Origin: Pseudomonas sp. CCC3.1
Lineage (GTDB): Bacteria > Pseudomonadota > Gammaproteobacteria > Pseudomonadales > Pseudomonadaceae
Assembly: GCF_034347405.1 (NCBI RefSeq)
Contig: NZ_CP133778.1
Span: forward strand, 5,616,501 to 5,680,500
Direction: 5' to 3'
Length of the DNA: 64,000 nt
Part shown: positions 60,000-64,000 of the stretch, piece after piece
Layout of the letters: each line of letters starts with the position of its first letter
Position numbering within the stretch: position 1 is the stretch's first letter
Translations under genes and position numbers: made by a program
Notes under the pieces: model-generated
Seen by the model: only the letters and a program-made list of their open reading frames with translations
Told to the model about the DNA's origin: nothing
The model's database searches: none

Positions 60000-61202
60000 A
60001 TGACCGACAATAGAACTCCTGCAGAAACCCCAAGAGCAGCTGCAATTTTAGCTCGCTTCCTGTCTTCGGAATCCGCTGGCGGTCTTGTACTGATGGGCGC
60101 AGCACTCGCGGCTCTGATTGTGGCCAATTCGCCTCTCTCTCAAGGTTATTTTGCAGCCTTGCATAGCGTTTGGTTGGGCATGTCTGTCGAGCATTGGGTC
60201 AATGATGGCCTGATGGCGATCTTCTTCTTGATGGTCGGACTCGAGATCAAAAGAGAGGTTCTGGCCGGGGGGCTCTCCACTTGGGGCCAGCGTGCTTTGC
60301 CTGGATTTGGTGCTTTAGGCGGCATGGTTGTGCCTGCGTTGATCTACATCGCAATCAATTGGGGTAATTCTGAGACCTTGAAGGGGTGGGCTATCCCAGC
60401 CGCTACCGACATCGCGTTCGCCCTGGGCGTCTTGTCGCTCCTAGGTAAGCGAGTCCCTAAGTCGCTTAAGGTCTTCCTCGCCGCCTTGGCGATCATTGAC
60501 GACCTAGGTGCTGTAGTCATCATTGCCTTTTTCTACACCACTGGTCTTTCCATGCCCATGTTGCTGGCATCGCTCGCAACGCTGGCCATTCTGATCGCAA
60601 TGAATCGATTGGGTGTCAGACGATTGTTCCCGTATCTGCTGGTAGGTGGTGTGCTGTGGTTCTTCGTACTGCAATCGGGAGTGCACGCCACCCTTGCGGG
60701 TGTCGCTGTAGCGCTGTGCGTTCCAATGGGTAAGCCTGAAGAGGAAGCCCGGTCTCCACTGCTGTTCCTAGAAGAAAAGCTGCATATGTGGGTAGCGTTC
60801 GCTGTGGTGCCGATTTTTGGCTTCGCCAATGCGGGTGTTTCATTGGCCGGTATTTCGATGGAAAACCTAGTCGATCCGGTTCCGCTGGGTGTTGCGCTCG
60901 GCTTGTTGGTGGGCAAGCAGATTGGCATCTTCCTATTGGCTGCTCTGGCCATTCGTATGGGCTTGGCCAAACTGCCGGAAGGCAGCAATTGGGCACAGCT
61001 TTACGGCGTTGCGCTCTTGTGTGGCATCGGCTTCACCATGAGCCTGTTCATCGGAAACCTGGCGTTTGCTGGATCAGCTCACCTGATTGACGAGGTAAAA
61101 GTCGGCGTGTTGATCGGTTCGACCTTGGCTGCAATCGGTGGAGTCCTGATTTTGCGTCGCAGCGCTGCGCCTGCCGTTGCCACAGCCACTCTATCGAGGT
61201 GA
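60000..61202 (+). CDS. nhaA: Na+/H+ antiporter NhaA
   Basis: 400-residue electrogenic sodium/proton antiporter with twelve helices. Key segments: LMAIFFLMVGLEIKREVLAGGL near 75, PAATDIAFALGVLSLLGKRVPKSLKVFLAALAIIDDLGAVVIIAFFYT near 132-180 (the IIDDLGAVV Asp pair that binds Na+/H+), and GKQIGIFLLA near 302. About 200 bases downstream of crcB, which suggests it may share regulation with the fluoride channel. A hairpin CCTGTGAC/GTTACAGG at about 59907 lies in the gap. Confidence 0.94.
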   Translation: MTDNRTPAETPRAAAILARFLSSESAGGLVLMGAALAALIVANSPLSQGYFAALHSVWLGMSVEHWVNDGLMAIFFLMVGLEIKREVLAGGLSTWGQRALPGFGALGGMVVPALIYIAINWGNSETLKGWAIPAATDIAFALGVLSLLGKRVPKSLKVFLAALAIIDDLGAVVIIAFFYTTGLSMPMLLASLATLAILIAMNRLGVRRLFPYLLVGGVLWFFVLQSGVHATLAGVAVALCVPMGKPEEEARSPLLFLEEKLHMWVAFAVVPIFGFANAGVSLAGISMENLVDPVPLGVALGLLVGKQIGIFLLAALAIRMGLAKLPEGSNWAQLYGVALLCGIGFTMSLFIGNLAFAGSAHLIDEVKVGVLIGSTLAAIGGVLILRRSAAPAVATATLSR

Positions 61203-61394
61203 TCAGAAATGAGCTGACAGCAGAATTTCTCTCCATCAGAATTTCTGCTGTAGGAGCACCGTCTAACGAAGTGCCATCATTTTGTCGTTAAGATCAAGAT
61301 ACAGTGTGCGACGGCATATCGAAGCCGAGATATGCCGGTGAGGGAGGCTGTCGTATTTGGTTTTCTATAGCAGTCATGTGGGGAGTAACGAATC

Positions 61395-62609
61395 TTGTCA
61401 GCCGAGGGACGTTCAAAGGGTGTTACGACTGAGTCCCCATGGATGGTATTTCTGGTATTCCTGCGCCTAGGTCTCACTTCTTTCGGAGGCCCGATTGCAC
61501 ATCTAGCTTACTTTCGCGAAGAGTTCGTTGCTCGACGGCAATGGCTGAGCGAGCGCAGTTATGGGGATTTGATTGCCCTGTGCCAGTTCTTGCCGGGCCC
61601 CGCAAGTAGCCAGGTTGGCATAGGTTTAGGGCTATCCCGTGCCGGGTTTCCAGGAGCAGTCGCTGCGTGGGCAGGTTTCACATTACCTTCAGCAATAATC
61701 CTGGTTTTATTAGCACAAGGTATGTCCGCCTGGGGAGGCGCGCTTCCCAGCGGTCTTTTACACGGTCTTAAAATTGTCGCGGTGGCTGTCGTTGCTCAAG
61801 CCGTCTGGGGAATGGGCCGTAGTCTTTGCAATGATGCCCCTCGAATAACCATCGCTGTGTTTGCGGCTTATGCTGCACTGCTTTGGCCGCATGCCTGGGG
61901 GCAGATCGGCGTGATTTTCTTCGGTGCCGTCATAGGACTAATGCTCTTCAAAACCGATCAAAGCCAGACTACTGAGTCTTTGCCGATACCGGTGAGCAGG
62001 AAAGTCGGTGTGGTGTCGTTGCTGCTGTTCTTCGGCCTGTTAGCTGGCCTGCCATTGCTGGTTCAGTTGTGGCCCTCACAAGCGTTAGCTGTGGTAAATG
62101 CCTTTTTCCGCGCCGGGTCATTAGTTTTCGGAGGTGGGCATGTTGTGCTGCCGTTGCTTCAGTCGGCGACCGTGCCGAACGGATGGGTAGCCAATGACAC
62201 GTTTCTTGCCGGATATGGCTTAGCACAGGCCGTACCAGGCCCACTTTTTACCTTCGCAGCATTTCTTGGCGCGTCCATGAATGCCCAACCTTCTGGTTGG
62301 CTCGGGGCTACCGCGTGCGTCGTTGCAATTTTTGCTCCTTCGTTCTTGCTCGTAATCGGCGTGTTGCCATTTTGGGAGCAACTGCGGAAGAGCTTACGCA
62401 CCCAAGCTGCACTTTCAGGCGTAAACGCAGCAGTTGTTGGCCTTCTTCTGGCGGCCTTGTATAACCCAGTCTGGACGAGCGCGATATTGATTCCTGCAGA
62501 CTTTGGCTTGGCGCTGATAGCGCTTGTGGCTTTGATGTTCTGGAAGGCTCCTCCATGGTTGGTTGTTTTGGTGGGAGGATTACTTGGATGGTTTGCGCCG
62601 ATGCTCTAA
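61395..62609 (+). CDS. chrA: Chromate efflux transporter ChrA, second copy
   Basis: 404-residue CHR-superfamily exporter with TTG start and GGAG upstream. First half: FLVFLRLGLTSFGGPIAHLAYFREEFVARRQWLSERSYGDLIALCQFLPGPASSQVGIGLGL near 20-80. Second half: FFRAGSLVFGGGHVVLPLLQSA near 236 and GLAQAVPGPLFTFAAFLGASM near 275. It is about 50 residues shorter than the chrA at 35367 and clearly diverged. No chrB beside it. Its 3' end overlaps the convergent yedE-like gene by 30 bases. Confidence 0.92.
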   Translation: MSAEGRSKGVTTESPWMVFLVFLRLGLTSFGGPIAHLAYFREEFVARRQWLSERSYGDLIALCQFLPGPASSQVGIGLGLSRAGFPGAVAAWAGFTLPSAIILVLLAQGMSAWGGALPSGLLHGLKIVAVAVVAQAVWGMGRSLCNDAPRITIAVFAAYAALLWPHAWGQIGVIFFGAVIGLMLFKTDQSQTTESLPIPVSRKVGVVSLLLFFGLLAGLPLLVQLWPSQALAVVNAFFRAGSLVFGGGHVVLPLLQSATVPNGWVANDTFLAGYGLAQAVPGPLFTFAAFLGASMNAQPSGWLGATACVVAIFAPSFLLVIGVLPFWEQLRKSLRTQAALSGVNAAVVGLLLAALYNPVWTSAILIPADFGLALIALVALMFWKAPPWLVVLVGGLLGWFAPML

Positions 62610-63011
62610 TAGAGAGAACAAGTACATACCGGCCAACATGGCCAATGCGAATATGATGATCTTTCCGTGCCCCGTAAGCAGAATAGCGACGGCAGGCCCA
62701 GGGCAGATCCCCGCAATTCCCCAACCTATACCGAACACCAGGCTGCCGCCAATCAAGCGGGCATCCAACTCCCTCTTCATCGGTAACTGGATGGGGGCAC
62801 CTAGCAAGGACTGCTTGTTATTACGCGCCCAATTCAGTGGGATAACCGCCACTGCGATAGCCCCTCCCATCACCAGTGCGAGTGACGGATCCCAAGCCCC
62901 GGCCACATCAAGAAAAGCCAATACTTTTTCGGGGTTCGCCATGCCTGCCAAGAGAAGGCCAAGGCCGAAGATCAAGCCAGATAAAAATGCGGCCAACTTG
63001 ATCAAGTTCAT
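62580..63011 (-). CDS. YeeE/YedE family membrane half-transporter (GICPGPA type)
   Basis: 143 residues; start at MNLIKLAAFLSGLIFGLGLLL overlaps the preceding gene by 4 bases. About four helices, with GLGLLLAGMANPEKVLAFLD and RLIGGSLVFGIGWGIAGICPGPAVAIL near 92-118. YeeE/YedE proteins take up thiosulfate or sulfur species; the half-size, paired version is common. The other half is the next gene upstream. Confidence 0.85.
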   Translation of the reverse strand: MNLIKLAAFLSGLIFGLGLLLAGMANPEKVLAFLDVAGAWDPSLALVMGGAIAVAVIPLNWARNNKQSLLGAPIQLPMKRELDARLIGGSLVFGIGWGIAGICPGPAVAILLTGHGKIIIFALAMLAGMYLFSLLEHRRKPSK

Positions 63012-63442
63012 GCTCCCACCACGTGACGAATGACGTACACCGTTGCAAAGCCGGCGAACATAAAGCACATCGTTGCCGTGATGGATCGGGCTGACAGTCG
63101 AGAGATCCCACAAACTCCATGACCGCTAGTACAGCCAGAGCCGTAACGAGTTCCAACGCCTACGAGCAGCCCCGCAATAATCAGAGTGGGCCACTCAGCC
63201 CTAATCTCGATTTGCGGCAAAACGTTAAATGCTCCCCATAACAATGGCGCAAGCAACAGACCAAGAAGAAATAGCGCCTTTTCGCTCCAACCCTCACTGC
63301 CAAATTGCATCACGCTTCCAATCAAACCACTGATGCCTGCGATGCGACCATTTGCGAGAACGAACAAGCTCGCAGCCAACCCAATCAGGACGCCTCCGCC
63401 TAATGAAGCCCAAGGTGTGAAGTTGATCCAATCAATGCTCAT
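63008..63442 (-). CDS. YeeE/YedE family membrane half-transporter (CTSGHG type)
   Basis: 144 residues. Four to five helices with ANGRIAGISGLIGSV near 30 and GVGTRYGSGCTSGHGVCGISRLSARS near 95-120. The Cys-bearing GSGCTSGHGVCG complements the GICPGP motif of the partner. First gene of the pair; lies beside a TetR regulator gene. Confidence 0.87.
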   Translation of the reverse strand: MSIDWINFTPWASLGGGVLIGLAASLFVLANGRIAGISGLIGSVMQFGSEGWSEKALFLLGLLLAPLLWGAFNVLPQIEIRAEWPTLIIAGLLVGVGTRYGSGCTSGHGVCGISRLSARSITATMCFMFAGFATVYVIRHVVGA

Positions 63443-63517
63443 CTTGCATCTCCTCCACGAGAGTGCTTGTAAATCGCTACGAGGCAGCAGGCAACATTCG
63501 TATCCGTAGGCTTAGGT

Positions 63518-64000
63518 CTAACCGCTCAGCTGCTTATTTTTCGCCGCAGATGAAGGCAGCGAAGTAACTATTTCGGTGCGACAAGTATCGAGTATTTCAT
63601 CAGCGAGAGGAGAGTCATCCGGGCAAGCCCGCGACAACATGACCGCACCGATTGCATGCGCTAGCAGGTCGATCATCTTCGCTCGGGCTTCTTGCTTCGT
63701 CACACCCAGGCACGTTTGGTACTTTTCCTCGAGGGCTGAAAGCGTGTTTTCAACACCATTGGCGAAAGTAGCCTTCAGATCATCTGACTGACGGGCCGCG
63801 TCACCACAAAGCGCTGCCATGGTACAGCCCATTCCTCTCCCATCTCTGTGATCCCTCGACACGTAAAGATTCACAAAATCCGCAACGTCGAGATCGCAGG
63901 TACTAGATAAGGATTTTGCCAAGCTATTTTGAGCTGCTTCGGCCATCAAATCAGACTTGGAAGCAAAGTGTTTGTAAAACCCTCCATGAGTAAAACCGGC
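63518..64000 (-). CDS. TetR family regulator, N-terminus outside the window
   Basis: 161 residues visible; frame open at the right edge. Upstream part GFTHGGFYKHFASKSDLMAEA is the recognition helix and following segment of TetR HTH. The remainder is the ligand-binding region with Cys in GMGCTMAALCGD near 58 and CLGVTKQEARAKMIDLLAHAIG near 98. Upstream of the YeeE/YedE pair on the same strand; likely their regulator. Confidence 0.8.
   Translation of the reverse strand, partial: AGFTHGGFYKHFASKSDLMAEAAQNSLAKSLSSTCDLDVADFVNLYVSRDHRDGRGMGCTMAALCGDAARQSDDLKATFANGVENTLSALEEKYQTCLGVTKQEARAKMIDLLAHAIGAVMLSRACPDDSPLADEILDTCRTEIVTSLPSSAAKNKQLSG

Larger units (their letters stand above)
22236..64000. 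mobile_element. GInt-type genomic island with ion-resistance cargo, right end outside window
   Basis: Begins where the antiporter gene is cut and opens with a four-gene recombinase operon of the ginABCD type. Everything to the right edge looks accessory: unknown genes, two exonuclease/XRE blocks, then chromate, nickel/cobalt, copper and fluoride genes. No tRNA is at the left junction. The left limit (22225-22245) is inferred from loss of antiporter homology; terminal repeats cannot be defined without the other end. It could be a composite of several insertions. Confidence 0.7.

Noticed and set aside
60504..60996. Minus-strand ORFs opposite nhaA
   Set aside because: Antisense shadows; nhaA has a complete domain.

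Overview
The window is chromosomal DNA of a fluorescent-group Pseudomonas. The evidence is the gene content and order (chpA-chpC chemotaxis tail, a SAH riboswitch in front of ahcY-metF, rhlE, bioA-rsmE, the yceI-cytochrome b561 pair), the high GC, and repeated Pseudomonas-type extragenic palindromes. It divides into a core part (about 1-22.2 kb) and a large integrated island (about 22.2 kb to beyond the right edge).

Core part: the C-terminal bulk of a ChpA/PilL-type CheA hybrid kinase with ChpC (1-3.1 kb); a hemolysin-III membrane protein, a formate/nitrite-type channel and a hotdog thioesterase (3.1-5.3 kb); the methyl-cycle operon ahcY-metF under a SAH riboswitch (5.4-7.9 kb); the RNA helicase RhlE with a low-complexity basic tail (8.3-10.2 kb); YceI and cytochrome b561 (10.3-11.5 kb); an AT-richer two-gene cassette of a group II PLP decarboxylase and a class I/II aminotransferase, product unknown (11.9-14.9 kb); bioA and rsmE; a GlxA-type AraC regulator divergent from an HD-domain protein; and a PQQ dehydrogenase whose membrane anchor and catalytic propeller are separate genes, with a one-base frameshift in the catalytic gene (19.3-21.7 kb). 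A CPA1-type Na+/H+ antiporter is cut off at about 22.23 kb, which marks the left end of the island.

The island opens with four tightly coupled genes, three large diverged tyrosine-recombinase-like proteins plus one small protein. This matches the four-gene ginABCD signature of the mobile islands called GInts. Two accessory blocks follow, at 28.8-34.3 kb and 55.3-59.1 kb. Each has a small DEDDh-type exonuclease with an S/T-D-x-P-Q-x-D motif, an XRE regulator with a second C-terminal HTH, and several unknown genes; the left block also carries a pair of structured repeats. Between and after these lies ion-resistance cargo: chrB-chrA (chromate); an Ni/Co group (MFS exporter, rcnR-rcnA, yqaA, traX, HupE and small His-rich proteins) with two matching C-tract/G-tract operators; a copper group (copRS, copABCD, PtrA-like protein, DUF411 protein, Cu+ P-type ATPase, HMA chaperone, Met/His-rich proteins) with at least three matching 17-bp boxes; a fluoride riboswitch with crcB and nhaA; a second chrA; and a pair of YeeE/YedE half-transporters beside a TetR regulator cut by the right edge. 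The missing N-terminal part of the antiporter is not in the window, so the right end of the island lies outside it.

The genes form separate detoxification circuits, each with its own sensor: CopRS for copper, a CsoR/RcnR-type repressor for nickel/cobalt, ChrB for chromate, and an RNA switch for fluoride. All names come from reading motifs, not from database searches.
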